Positions 52,275-60,513 of a DNA stretch of 64,000 bases are shown here, piece by piece (within the stretch, counting starts at the first letter, position 1; each line of letters starts with the position of its first letter). Source of the stretch: Acidobacteriota bacterium (lineage in GTDB: Bacteria; Acidobacteriota; Blastocatellia; Pyrinomonadales; Pyrinomonadaceae); assembly GCA_016713675.1 (NCBI GenBank), contig JADJOS010000001.1:1860001-1924000 (forward strand). Direction: 5' to 3'. The notes under the pieces are model-generated. The model worked only from the letters and a program-made list of their open reading frames with translations. It ran no database searches and was not told where the DNA came from. The translations under genes were made by a program, and so were the position numbers.

Positions 52275-54089
52275 ATGAGATTTTCCACTGCGACAAAACT
52301 AACTCTCGGATTTGGCGGCGTGATCGTCTTACTGGTATTGAATCAAGCGGCGGTACTGTTGCCGCTCCGCTCGGTCAATGAGCAGATCCGAGCAATGTCT
52401 GAGGTCGGTCGGCCGCTTCGTTCAGCGACCAGGGGCCTCGAGGCGAATGTGTTTGCATTCGGCTTGGCAGTCAGGACATATGCTCAAACCGGTGCCCCGA
52501 TCTATAAGAATGAGGCCGAACGCGAGCAGCTCAATGTTGAAGCCAATATCGCCGAATACCGCAGACTGGCATCTACTGAACGGCAGCGTGAACTCGCGGC
52601 AAGGATCGACCCGCTTTGGCAGGAATACAAGACAAAGGGACTGGCGGTGATCAACGGCGGCACACGTTTTTACAGTGACGCGGAATGGGAAAGTATCGCG
52701 GCGAGCCGAACTGCGATGATCGAGCTGATCAGGGGTGAAATGCAGCCGGATGCGCTGGTCAATTACAATGCGATAACGCAGATCGCCTACCAGCAGGTTG
52801 AAGCCGCCGAGCGGTTCATGCTGATAATCTTTATTCTTTGCATTGTGATCGCGATCGTCACCGGGCAATCCGTCAGCCGGGCGATCGTTCGTTCAGAGCG
52901 TGAGATACTTAGCGGCCGCGAACATTTGCGGGCGACGCTGACCAGCATTGGAGATGCCGTCGTTACGACCGATATCGAAGGCCGTATCACCTCGCTGAAT
53001 CTCATGGCCGAGCGATTGACCGGATGGACAGAGGCCGAAGCCCGAGGACAACAGCTCCGCTCTGTCGTTCAGTTCATTGATGACGCAACCGGTTTCGAAG
53101 CCGAAAGTCCGTCACTTAAAGCTCTTCGAGAGGGAACTGCGCTGAGTTCCGACAGTGTCTTGCTAGCGACACGTTACGGTACAAAGGTGCCGGTCGAGGA
53201 TCATGCGGCCCCGGTCCTTAACAGCAAGGGAGCGGCCGTCGGAAGCGTTCTTGTTTTTCGTGACGTGACCGAAAGAAAACTGCACGCCCTGGAGCTTAGC
53301 AAGAGCTATGACGAGCTCGAGGCCCGCGTAAAACATCGGACTTTCGAACTTGCCGAGACGCACGCCGAGTTGATCCGTGAAATGGAAGAACATGCCATCG
53401 CCGAGCAGAAACGCATCGAACTGCTCGGACGCTTGGTCTCGGGCCAGGAGACCGAACGCCGCCGTATTGCCCGCGACCTGCACGATCAGCTTGGACAGCG
53501 GTTGACCGCGCTCAGGCTCAAGATCGCTTCGCTAAAAGAGGCAGCGGCCGGAAATGAGGTGCTCGAGCCGAAGATCACACGTCTGCAGCAGATCGCCGAA
53601 ATGCTTGATTCTGAAGTCAGTTACCTAGCGTGGGAACTGAGGCCGACCGCCCTCGACGATCTCGGATTTGCGGCCGCGGTCAGGGCGTTTGTGAAGGAAT
53701 GGTCACGCCACTTTGATATCCCGGCTGATTTTCAAGCGGCAAAGATCCCTAAACGCCGATCGAGCAAGGACACAGAAACGCACCTTTATCGAATAACTCA
53801 GGAAGCTCTGAACAATATTTCAAAGCACGCAGGAGCAACGCAGGTCAGCGTCGTTTTGGAAAAACACGACGACCGCATTATCCTCATAATCGAGGATAAC
53901 GGAAAAGGATTCGACCCGGCGTCGCTGACAAAACCGAGCCGTTCGGGCCGGGGACTAGGACTTTTGGGAATGCGCGAGCGTGCAACCCTCGTCGGCGGCG
54001 ACGTTGAGATCGAATCGGCACCGGGCAGCGGGACCACTATATTTGTCCGTGTACCGATGGCGAGCACAGCAAAGGCGGCCAATGAATGA
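52275..54089 (+). CDS. Membrane sensor histidine kinase (HisKA_3 type) with PAS domain
   Basis: 604 residues. Two transmembrane helices (about 8-28 and 178-196) flank a four-helix sensor region of CHASE3 type. A PAS domain (215-345) and a coiled coil follow. The HisKA_3 motif ERRRIARDLHDQLGQRLTAL carries the phospho-accepting H403; the ATPase has YRITQEALNNISKHAGA, IEDNGKGFD and GLGLLGMRERA. The adjacent NarL-type regulator overlaps by ATGA, so the two form a two-component pair. The ligand is unknown. The 182-bp spacer before it contains only a weak hairpin. Confidence 0.94.
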   Translation: MRFSTATKLTLGFGGVIVLLVLNQAAVLLPLRSVNEQIRAMSEVGRPLRSATRGLEANVFAFGLAVRTYAQTGAPIYKNEAEREQLNVEANIAEYRRLASTERQRELAARIDPLWQEYKTKGLAVINGGTRFYSDAEWESIAASRTAMIELIRGEMQPDALVNYNAITQIAYQQVEAAERFMLIIFILCIVIAIVTGQSVSRAIVRSEREILSGREHLRATLTSIGDAVVTTDIEGRITSLNLMAERLTGWTEAEARGQQLRSVVQFIDDATGFEAESPSLKALREGTALSSDSVLLATRYGTKVPVEDHAAPVLNSKGAAVGSVLVFRDVTERKLHALELSKSYDELEARVKHRTFELAETHAELIREMEEHAIAEQKRIELLGRLVSGQETERRRIARDLHDQLGQRLTALRLKIASLKEAAAGNEVLEPKITRLQQIAEMLDSEVSYLAWELRPTALDDLGFAAAVRAFVKEWSRHFDIPADFQAAKIPKRRSSKDTETHLYRITQEALNNISKHAGATQVSVVLEKHDDRIILIIEDNGKGFDPASLTKPSRSGRGLGLLGMRERATLVGGDVEIESAPGSGTTIFVRVPMASTAKAANE

Positions 54090-54742
54090 ATAATAAATTG
54101 AGGATACTGATCGCCGAAGATCACCAGACGGTTCGCGAGGGCATCAAGCTGCTCGTGAACTCACAGGACGATATGGAAATAGTCGGCGAAGCAAGTGACG
54201 GCGAGATGGCGGTCGCCGAAGTTCAGCGGCTACAGCCTGACCTTGTCGTCATGGACATTTCGATGCCGACAATGAACGGCCTCAAGGCTACGAAACGGCT
54301 TCGTTCGCTCGGACTTGATGTAAAAATACTGACACTCACACGCCATACGGAAGACGGCTATCTCCACCAGCTTATTGCCGCCGGTGTTAATGGCTACGTC
54401 CTGAAACAGAGCGCCCCCGACGAGCTGATAAATGCCATCCGCACGATCGGTTCGGGCAATGCATACGTCGACCCGAGCCTACAGGGCAAGGTTCTCGGTA
54501 GTTATGCGGCTCGCTCGTCGTCGCTTCGCGGCGAGAATAAGAGTGAACTTACCGATCGCGAATCTGAAGTCCTTCGTCTGATCGCCCTCGGCTACAGCAA
54601 CAAGGAGATCGCCGAACGCATCGACCTCAGTGTCAAGACCGTCGAGGCTCACAAAGCCAACAGCATGCGAAAGCTCGGCATCACCAGCCGCACAGACATC
54701 GTCCGCTACGCCATTCTTCAAAACTGGCTGCAAGATAATTGA
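54086..54742 (+). CDS. NarL/LuxR-type response regulator
   Basis: 218 residues. The receiver domain has acidic pocket ED (11-12), phospho-acceptor D57 in LVVMDISMP, Thr in ILTLTRH and K107 in YVLKQSA. The LuxR-type HTH occupies about 150-215 (LTDRESEVLRLIALGYSNKEIAERIDLSVKTVEAHKANSMRKLG). ATGA overlap with the histidine kinase shows coupled translation. It probably activates genes on phosphorylation; the downstream Crp-like regulator and small membrane protein genes are candidate targets (inference). Confidence 0.95.
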   Translation: MNNKLRILIAEDHQTVREGIKLLVNSQDDMEIVGEASDGEMAVAEVQRLQPDLVVMDISMPTMNGLKATKRLRSLGLDVKILTLTRHTEDGYLHQLIAAGVNGYVLKQSAPDELINAIRTIGSGNAYVDPSLQGKVLGSYAARSSSLRGENKSELTDRESEVLRLIALGYSNKEIAERIDLSVKTVEAHKANSMRKLGITSRTDIVRYAILQNWLQDN

Positions 54743-55024
54743 GTCGAAAGGCCCGCAATCATAAACGTTCCGGTGTCGATCTGCTCCCTCGATACTTCCC
54801 CTGCCCGTATAGGGATTTTCCCTAATAAAGTTGTCGTTTTCCCCGATTTTCCCGATCTTCATTTCGATAGATACTCATTCTATCGAAGCGGCGAATGCGG
54901 CCATTTTGCTAGTGATGGAGTAGAAAGGAAACCGCAGCCGCTGCTTCGATCTCAAGGGTCGAGCGAGAATCAACTCCCACCGCTTCTCGCACCGTTAGAT
55001 CCCGCGAAAAAGGAGATAAAGACA

Positions 55025-55849
55025 ATGGCATTTGGAGAAACGACAGCTAATCGATCTGCATATTCACATTCATACGATCGAACGAAAAAGTTTGGATCGG
55101 TCGACGGCAGCCGCTCGTTCCGGCCCGACGGCTTTTTGCGAAAGGCGGAACCGACGGTCCGATCAGGAAATTCGGTCATCGATTCGCTCGACGGCGAAAT
55201 GGCTCGAAGTATCCAGGGATCGTTTGTAACGGTCGAGCTAAATATGGAACAGGTCCTGTTTCAGGAAGAAGATGATCTCGATGTTATTTACTTTCCGGTG
55301 ACGGCAGTAGTTTCGGAATTTCGAATGTTGGAGGATGGCCGCATGGTGGAGATCGCAGTCACCGGTAACGAGGGAGCCGTCGGACTGTCCAACATACTCG
55401 CAGGTTCGCACATCGCTCACAACTACACGCAGGTCTCGCAAGGCGGACTTGCAAAAAAGATATCCGTTTCCAAGCTCGAACGGCTGCTGCGATCGGACGA
55501 ACAACTTCGATTCGCACTTGGCCGCCACACTGACCACTATATCCGGCAGATCTCGCAGAAGTCGATCTGTAACATGTACCACTCGGTGAAAGAGCGAATG
55601 TGCACTTGGCTGCTGATGGTCCAGGACCGTTCGGGCAAGAAGAAGATGCATCTCACGCACGAACAGATCTCACGCATCCTTGGTGTCAATCGGCCGAGCG
55701 TATCGCGAATGGCTTTCGAACTTAGGGAAAGCAACCTGATCAGCTATTCACGGGGCGGATTAAGGATCTGCGACCGCGAACGCGTCGAGGATGCTGCCTG
55801 CACTTGCTATTTCGAGCTAAGCGGGCCTGAAACAGCCTGGTTGAATTGA
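55025..55849 (+). CDS. Crp/Fnr-family transcriptional regulator
   Basis: 274 residues from ATG 55025, which has AAGGAGATAAAGACA in front; the open frame upstream to 54773 lacks family similarity. The cNMP-like barrel spans about 55-160 (VLFQEEDDLDVIYFPVTAVVSEFRMLEDGRMVEIAVTGNEGAVGLSNIL), a form common in the Crp subgroup without the cyclic-nucleotide Arg-Ser pocket. The C-terminal HTH is LTHEQISRILGVNRPSVSRMAFELRESNLI. It may bind the palindromic TGTG...CACA sites in the 58.9-59.8 kb promoters, which would fit the Crp half-site TGTGA only loosely (inference). Confidence 0.88.
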   Translation: MAFGETTANRSAYSHSYDRTKKFGSVDGSRSFRPDGFLRKAEPTVRSGNSVIDSLDGEMARSIQGSFVTVELNMEQVLFQEEDDLDVIYFPVTAVVSEFRMLEDGRMVEIAVTGNEGAVGLSNILAGSHIAHNYTQVSQGGLAKKISVSKLERLLRSDEQLRFALGRHTDHYIRQISQKSICNMYHSVKERMCTWLLMVQDRSGKKKMHLTHEQISRILGVNRPSVSRMAFELRESNLISYSRGGLRICDRERVEDAACTCYFELSGPETAWLN

Positions 55850-55939
55850 AGTGCTTCGTTAAACGTCCGGGTTCCGCGAAGGTGTGCTGCGGCCTGACGA
55901 AAGATTTCACTGCGGCAGGATCACCTGATCCCGTCCGGC

Positions 55940-55988
55940 GGGAACCGGTCACACCCTGAACATCTACTAAAACGTTCATTCGGTTCCC
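55940..55988. promoter_or_regulatory. Interrupted inverted repeat upstream of the small membrane gene
   Basis: GGGAACCG (55940-55947) pairs with CGGTTCCC (55981-55988), and TGAAC (55957-55961) pairs with GTTCA (55974-55978). It could be a cruciform operator or an RNA hairpin in the leader of the gene at 56047. Confidence 0.4.
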
Positions 55989-56046
55989 ACCAAACTTCCG
56001 TTCTTATTTTTATTCGAAGGTAAATACTATTAAAAGGAGAAAAGAC

Positions 56047-56196
56047 ATGCTTTGGACGATCATATTGATACTTTTGGTGCTTTGGGCTTTAGGATTTGGA
56101 TTCGCCGGTGCGGCCGTGGGAAACCTAGTTCACATACTTCTTATACTGGCGATCATCACCCTGGTGCTTCAGCTAGTCAGAGGCAGCAGGGTTTGA
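56047..56196 (+). CDS. lmo0937-like small membrane protein (copy 1)
   Basis: 49 residues, MLWTIILILLVLWALGFGFAG then a second hydrophobic segment (NLVHILLILAIITLVLQLV) and RGSRV. Almost the same protein is encoded at 59458-59607 on the other strand. AAGGAG lies nine bases before the ATG. Proteins of this size and pattern (lmo0937 family) are induced by envelope or general stress in several bacteria; the mechanism is unknown. It follows the Crp-like regulator by 197 bp. Confidence 0.88.
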   Translation: MLWTIILILLVLWALGFGFAGAAVGNLVHILLILAIITLVLQLVRGSRV

Positions 56197-56292
56197 AATA
56201 AGTAAAGACCCTCAATGATAGAGGTCGTCCGATCTGGGCGGCCGTTTTCATTTGCCGCTGCGTCAAAATTAATGCCTGCCGCGAACAGACTT

Positions 56293-56328
56293 AAAAAAAA
56301 CGGCAGTTCGCATTGTAGCGAACTGCCG
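56293..56328 (-). terminator. Rho-independent terminator of the 56.4-58.3 kb gene
   Basis: A8 (56293-56300), CGGCAGTTCGC (56301-56311), ATTGTA, GCGAACTGCCG (56318-56328); on the minus strand this is an 11-bp perfect stem followed by T8. Confidence 0.93.
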
Positions 56329-56371
56329 CGTCCTTGCGGACCGAGCCTCGTCCGAGGTCAATGTTGTAAGA

Positions 56372-58288
56372 CTACCGCGTGTTAGCAGGAGCTGTTGCGG
56401 TTATGGCAAAGGTCGTACCAACTCCGAGCTCCAGATTGTCGCGGCCCTGTAATATCACCGTTCCGACGCCTGCACCGGCTCCGACGCCGGCACCTATCGC
56501 GGCACCTTCGCCGCCTCCGGCAATTGCACCGATGATCGCACCGAGTACGGCTCCGATACCGGCACGCGTGACGGTCTTGGTCGTCTGATTGCCGTCGCGG
56601 ATGGCACCCTCGTTATTTACATTGACGGTGTTGCCGTAAGCCGAGCGGACCTCGTCGACAATTCCGGCAAAGCGATATACGTTGCCATTCGTCAACCTGA
56701 TCGTGTCAAACGTGAGCGACATATTCGCACGGCCCGACACCATTCCCGATTTGTCGCCATTGACCGTTCCGGTGATCACTGCTCCGTTGAACTGCGATGG
56801 CGACGTCACCGTCATTGAGAACTGGTCTCTGTCGCGGATCGTCCTCGTCGAAAGAGCAGTGTTGAGCGTTGCCGTCATGCGCGTATTATTGGGTACAGCA
56901 AAGCCGTCTGACGTCGTGCCATTCGTATTTCCAACGGTGTTCCAATCAGGGGTCTGACTGGTCTTGTCGTAAACACTCGTCACAGTTACAGTTTGGCTCT
57001 GATTTTCCAAATAAATACGACGCGTTACCCTGAGCTGTCGGTTGCCGACCGGCGTGAACACGACGTTGTAGTCGTTAATTCGGTCGCCTTCGTAACTGAT
57101 CGTCAGGTCCCGGTTGGTCGCCGTGACATTCGTCGTCACGGTTCGGCCGTTCGGCGATGTCTCGGTTTGGTTGCGTCCGTCCGCCGCTAGCGTGATCGCT
57201 GCGGCATTTGCGGACGACATCGTGACCTGCTGTCCGTTCTTCTGAAACGACATTGTTTCCGGTGAAGCCAAACGGCGTTCGAGGTTGCGTCGAATACGGT
57301 CGGTCTGATTTGCCTGATAATTGGCGTCATTGATCGCACGATCGACGATGGTCGCGACGTTGTCGCTCTGCGCCGTATTCAAACGGTATGTGCCGGTCAA
57401 ACGCGAGTCAAAATTGTTATTCTGGCCCCATTGGTCGCCCGGAGTGATGATCGTGTCGCCGTTCCATCTCACGCGATAATAACCGGCCAGCGTCGTCAGA
57501 TCGCTGCGAAGCAGGTTCCATTTGTTAGTGACGTCATTATTTGTCCGGTTCGATGAAAGAACGCCATTGATCGACGAAGCAGGCTCAAGCACATTCTGAA
57601 TATTGCCGTTGCCGTAATTTCGCTGATTCAAGCTGCGGTTCAGATCGTCAAGGGCGACGTCGAAGGTGGAAAGTTCCTGTGTGATCTCCGCCGCCGTTTC
57701 GCGCGTATTTCCGCGGTTCAGGCGTCCAACCGACAGTCTGAATGAATTGCTGCGGGTCTTGATACGCCTGATCAGCGTGATGATCTGGGCATCGCTAACT
57801 GTCCGGCCCGTCTGATTGCCGTAATTATTGTTCACGGCATTCCAGTTCGAGGTAACGCGGTAGTTGCTCGCGAGCAGATTCAGTTCGTTGCGTAGCTGCG
57901 ACCACTGACGCTGTGCGAGCGTTGTCACGCGGTTGTTCTGCATGAATGTGTTGATCGATATAGCGCGGTTCAAAACTTCCTGCACATCGCTCGCCGACGA
58001 ACGGCGCGTTGTAAAGTTGTCTCTCAGCGTATCGGTCGCCTGTTCAAAATTTGACACCATTGACGTGATCGAATCTTCACGTGTGGTGCCGTCGATGCTG
58101 CTGCGGTCAAGCGATCTGTCGATCTCGCGGCTGAATGCGTCGGTTTGCGTCTCGATCCGTTCGAGCAGCGTCTGCAGCTGACGGTCCGTGCCGGTGTAAG
58201 CACGGTTCTGTGCCTGCGTTGTGGTGAACGTAGAGATGATCGCGACTATCGCGAGCAGTGATATCTTTAATAAATTCGTCTTGTACAT
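56372..58288 (-). CDS. Secreted repeat protein with C-terminal glycine zipper
   Basis: 638 residues with a signal peptide (ISLLAIVAIISTFTTTQAQ). Two helical repeats follow (about 35-155 and 165-275), each of form L..L..RI.T....F...I.R.L.R......I......F......L..........V..VL..A..IN..........W..LR..L..LA..YRV. A lipid-binding-like middle follows, then a beta domain (about 475-560) shared with the 11.7-12.3 kb protein. A glycine zipper comes last (GAVLGAIIGAIAGGGEGAAIGAGVGAGAGVG). It is probably an envelope protein; the two-protein similarity within this window is visible by eye. Function unknown. Confidence 0.8.
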   Translation of the reverse strand: MYKTNLLKISLLAIVAIISTFTTTQAQNRAYTGTDRQLQTLLERIETQTDAFSREIDRSLDRSSIDGTTREDSITSMVSNFEQATDTLRDNFTTRRSSASDVQEVLNRAISINTFMQNNRVTTLAQRQWSQLRNELNLLASNYRVTSNWNAVNNNYGNQTGRTVSDAQIITLIRRIKTRSNSFRLSVGRLNRGNTRETAAEITQELSTFDVALDDLNRSLNQRNYGNGNIQNVLEPASSINGVLSSNRTNNDVTNKWNLLRSDLTTLAGYYRVRWNGDTIITPGDQWGQNNNFDSRLTGTYRLNTAQSDNVATIVDRAINDANYQANQTDRIRRNLERRLASPETMSFQKNGQQVTMSSANAAAITLAADGRNQTETSPNGRTVTTNVTATNRDLTISYEGDRINDYNVVFTPVGNRQLRVTRRIYLENQSQTVTVTSVYDKTSQTPDWNTVGNTNGTTSDGFAVPNNTRMTATLNTALSTRTIRDRDQFSMTVTSPSQFNGAVITGTVNGDKSGMVSGRANMSLTFDTIRLTNGNVYRFAGIVDEVRSAYGNTVNVNNEGAIRDGNQTTKTVTRAGIGAVLGAIIGAIAGGGEGAAIGAGVGAGAGVGTVILQGRDNLELGVGTTFAITATAPANTR

Positions 58289-58396
58289 ATAATTGTCCTC
58301 AGGCCTTCGCCTTTCGGGAGAGTCGCTATCAAATCATATGGCCGGCCGCGAGATTGCAGCCGGCCAAGTTGATCAAAAGTATTTTTCTTGTCCGGC

Positions 58397-58822
58397 CTAC
58401 ATTATGCTCGAGGCCCTGCGGTTGTTTCCGCCCTTGCCGCTAATATTCGCTGTGTCTTCTTTGAGGCTGTCGAGACCGTCCGAGACGGCTCCTGCCGCGG
58501 TCGCAACCGCGTCGTCGATCGCCTGTTCGCCCTTAGCGAGCTTGTTTGCGGCGAAATCGTAAACCTTGTCAGCCTTTTCCCTTACGTTCTGGATCACTTC
58601 TGCCGACTGCTCTTTTAACTCGTTTGCTTTCGCTAGAGTCGCGTCATAGCCCTTTCTCGAAACGTCGGCGATCTCGCCACGCAATTCGCTGCCCGATTTC
58701 GGTGCAAACAGTAATGCGAGTACCGCACCGATGCCGCCGCCGATCAGAAGATATGTGAATCCGTTGCGAAAGCCGCTATTTGAAGTCGAAAGGTTTTGGT
58801 CTGTGTTGTATGTCTCTCTCAT
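58397..58822 (-). CDS. YtxH-domain protein
   Basis: 141 residues. After 22 hydrophilic residues comes a single membrane helix with the YtxH mark FTYLLIGGGIGAVLALLFAPKSGSELRGEI, then a long amphipathic helix (ADVSRKGYDATLAKANELKEQSAEVIQNVREKADKVYDFAANKL) and a Ser/Lys-rich tail. YtxH proteins are general-stress proteins of unknown mechanism. A TGTGCGGTAGGCCACA dyad lies 134 bp upstream in a spacer shared with the plus-strand gene at 59059. Confidence 0.88.
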   Translation of the reverse strand: MRETYNTDQNLSTSNSGFRNGFTYLLIGGGIGAVLALLFAPKSGSELRGEIADVSRKGYDATLAKANELKEQSAEVIQNVREKADKVYDFAANKLAKGEQAIDDAVATAAGAVSDGLDSLKEDTANISGKGGNNRRASSIM

Positions 58823-58955
58823 ATGATGTCTCCTTAACTATTCCGTATAAATATTCCAGCGAATCCCGGCTTTCGGCGAATTAATTTGATCCAACCAGGA
58901 AGAGTGCCGATCCTCAGGTTCTGAACTAAGCGTAAACAAATGAAACACATAGGTC

Positions 58956-58971
58956 TGTGCGGTAGGCCACA
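58956..58971. promoter_or_regulatory. TGTGCGGTAGGCCACA dyad, motif copy 1
   Basis: Part of CTGTGCGGTAGGCCACACAG (58955-58974). It lies in the divergent spacer of ytxH-like and 59059. Closely matched copies are at 59720 and 59772. Confidence 0.6.
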
Positions 58972-58997
58972 CAGCGGCAGCATCTCGGATCTAAATG

Positions 58998-59011
58998 TGT
59001 GCGGCCGTACA
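58998..59011. promoter_or_regulatory. Near-perfect palindrome TGTGCGGCCGTACA
   Basis: 14-bp dyad with one mismatch, beginning with the same TGTGCGG as the neighbouring motif and 27 bp downstream of its end. It may be a degenerate second operator. Confidence 0.4.
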
Positions 59012-59058
59012 TACGACCGCCGCCTCAACAGCTAGACTTGCTTTTGAGGTGAGTAGTT

Positions 59059-59277
59059 ATGAATAAGGAAGTAATACACGTTGACGGAAAGGATGTGCTC
59101 GTTCGCGAGGATTCTGCCAAGGCGTTTCGATTCACGCGTTGGGGACTCGTGACCGCGGCAATTGGGCTTGCGATCATGTTTATCTTGATGTGGGCCTTCT
59201 TTATACGTGCGGGCAGTGACGGCAAGATCGATACACCTGCACAGATAGCTAACAGCAACGCGAACACGGGTAAATAG
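59059..59277 (+). CDS. Small single-span membrane protein
   Basis: 72 residues. A hydrophilic N-terminus (MNKEVIHVDGKDVLVREDSAKAF) precedes one transmembrane helix (LVTAAIGLAIMFILMWAFFI) and a short Asn/Gly/Asp tail that would lie outside. No family is known to me. It is divergent from the YtxH gene, and its promoter region holds the TGTG..CACA motif, so it probably belongs to the same stress regulon. A terminator with T7 follows. Confidence 0.78.
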   Translation: MNKEVIHVDGKDVLVREDSAKAFRFTRWGLVTAAIGLAIMFILMWAFFIRAGSDGKIDTPAQIANSNANTGK

Positions 59278-59349
59278 CATTTAACGGCTGATCGCGTCCG
59301 CTTCGGCGATTTATACAGACCTAATATTCGGGGTGGATGACGACGAAAA

Positions 59350-59380
59350 GGGAAAGCAGATAAATGCTTTCTCTTTTTTT
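59350..59380 (+). terminator. Terminator of the small membrane protein gene
   Basis: GGGAAAGCA, loop GATAAA, TGCTTTCTC, then T7. The stem has one G-U pair. Confidence 0.85.
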
Positions 59381-59385
59381 CGCGC

Positions 59386-59412
59386 AAAAAAAGGCCGCCG
59401 TCTCCGGCAGCC
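59386..59412 (-). terminator. Terminator of the second lmo0937-like gene
   Basis: A7 (59386-59392), GGCCGCCG, TCTC, CGGCAGCC; on the minus strand an 8-bp stem (one G-U) followed by T7, 45 bp after the stop of the gene at 59458. Confidence 0.85.
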
Positions 59413-59457
59413 TGCTAATTGGGCAACTTAATCCCGCAACAGCTTAAAAGCCAAAAA

Positions 59458-59607
59458 TTAAATGCGCCGTCCTCTGACCAACTGCAAGATCAGCACAACG
59501 ACCGCGACCACGAGCAAAATGTGAATCAAATTGCCCGTCGCTGCACCGGCAAAACCGAATCCCAAAGCCCACAAAACCAATAGTATTAAAATAATTGTCC
59601 AAAGCAT
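59458..59607 (-). CDS. lmo0937-like small membrane protein (copy 2)
   Basis: 49 residues, MLWTIILILLVLWALGFGFA then GAATGNLIHILLVVAVVVLI and LQLVRGRRI. Nearly identical to the product at 56047-56196, in inverted orientation about 3.3 kb away. GGAGGTGGATC in front of the ATG gives a strong ribosome site. The upstream spacer carries two TGTG(C/T)GGTAG(G/C)(G/C)CAC(A/C) dyads 52 bp apart. It is too short for most automatic callers. Confidence 0.9.
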   Translation of the reverse strand: MLWTIILILLVLWALGFGFAGAATGNLIHILLVVAVVVLILQLVRGRRI

Positions 59608-59719
59608 GATCCACCTCCAGTCCGCTGATCTCGAATCCCAAGTTAAGATCTCAAATCTCAGATTCCATCCGATCTATCAACGGCTCACTATCATTTGAAC
59701 ATCTTCTTGTAGGCCCGTC

Positions 59720-59735
59720 TGTGTGGTAGCGCACC
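59720..59735. promoter_or_regulatory. TGTGTGGTAGCGCACC, motif copy 2
   Basis: It matches copy 1 at 12 of 16 positions and keeps the central GGTAG. It lies 113 bp upstream of the second lmo0937-like gene. Confidence 0.55.
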
Positions 59736-59771
59736 TAGCATTTTGACGGGCGGCAGATTTTCTATAAGTTA

Positions 59772-59787
59772 TGTGCGGTAGGGCACA
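59772..59787. promoter_or_regulatory. TGTGCGGTAGGGCACA, motif copy 3
   Basis: It is identical to copy 1 except at one position, and starts 52 bp (five helical turns) after copy 2. Confidence 0.6.
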
Positions 59788-60033
59788 GACTGCCGTGCGA
59801 ACGTGAGTTAAATTTGGAACATCGAAAGTTTCGATCCGGGAACATTCTTAGGGAACGCTCGGAACGACGACGGTGAACAAGGGGTTTACGGCTTCGGCTG
59901 TTACAAAAGGCAGGTGATGCTGTCTTATCGGGCGATTTCGGCGAAAGCTGCGGTCGCCCTTTTATTGTTAATATATTTCAACGAAGTGGAAAATACGCCA
60001 ACCGAACGGTAGAATCGAACTCAGCGATTCACC

Positions 60034-60507
60034 ATGGTTACAGACGAAGAATTCAGATCCGCAATGAGCCGGTTTGCGAGCGGCGTAACTGTCATGACAA
60101 CGGCCGATGCCGCCGGGCGTCCTCACGGGATCACTGTCAGCGCGTTTTGTTCGGTTTCGATGACGCCGCCGATGGTGCTGGCCTGCATTCACAAAGAAAC
60201 CGCAAGCCATTACGCATTCCTCGAACGAGCGGCCTTTGTGGTCCACATTCTCGGCGAACACCAGCGTCAGATCTCGCAGCAGTTTGCCGAACCTGCAATG
60301 GACAAGTTTGACGGCACGCAGATCTACGAATCGACCGAGGGCCTCCCGATGCTCGCCGACGCTCTCGTCACACTCGAATGCAGTGTCGCCAGTGTCCACG
60401 ACGCCGGCGACCACACGATCATCGTCGGCATCGTCGAAAATGCAGACATCCGCTCGGGTGCCCCGCTCATCTATTACCATCACGACTACCGCAAGATCAA
60501 GGATTAG
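60034..60507 (+). CDS. Flavin reductase (FMN-binding split barrel)
   Basis: 157 residues. The family pattern is complete: FRSAMSRFASGVTVMTT, GRPHGITVSAFCSVSMTPPMVLACI, SHYAFLERAAFVVHIL, and HTIIVGIVENADIRSGAPLIYYHHDYRKI. The fold binds FMN or FAD and reduces it with NAD(P)H, usually feeding a partner monooxygenase or acting alone. No oxygenase gene is adjacent. The next gene starts 6 bp later, so co-transcription is likely. Confidence 0.93.
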   Translation: MVTDEEFRSAMSRFASGVTVMTTADAAGRPHGITVSAFCSVSMTPPMVLACIHKETASHYAFLERAAFVVHILGEHQRQISQQFAEPAMDKFDGTQIYESTEGLPMLADALVTLECSVASVHDAGDHTIIVGIVENADIRSGAPLIYYHHDYRKIKD

Positions 60508-60513
60508 GGTTTT

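Larger units (their letters stand above)
59608..60033. other. 426-bp spacer with regulatory motifs
   Basis: It contains the two TGTG...CACA dyads, a GGGAAC-rich stretch (59838-59872) and a hairpin GGGCGA/TCGCCC with T4 (59930-59963). A 31-codon frame (59917-60012) with a hydrophobic middle is possible but unsupported. No gene is claimed. Confidence 0.45.

Noticed and set aside
59917..60012. 31-codon frame with a hydrophobic middle before the flavin reductase
   Set aside because: No conserved family or clear ribosome site; it overlaps a hairpin.
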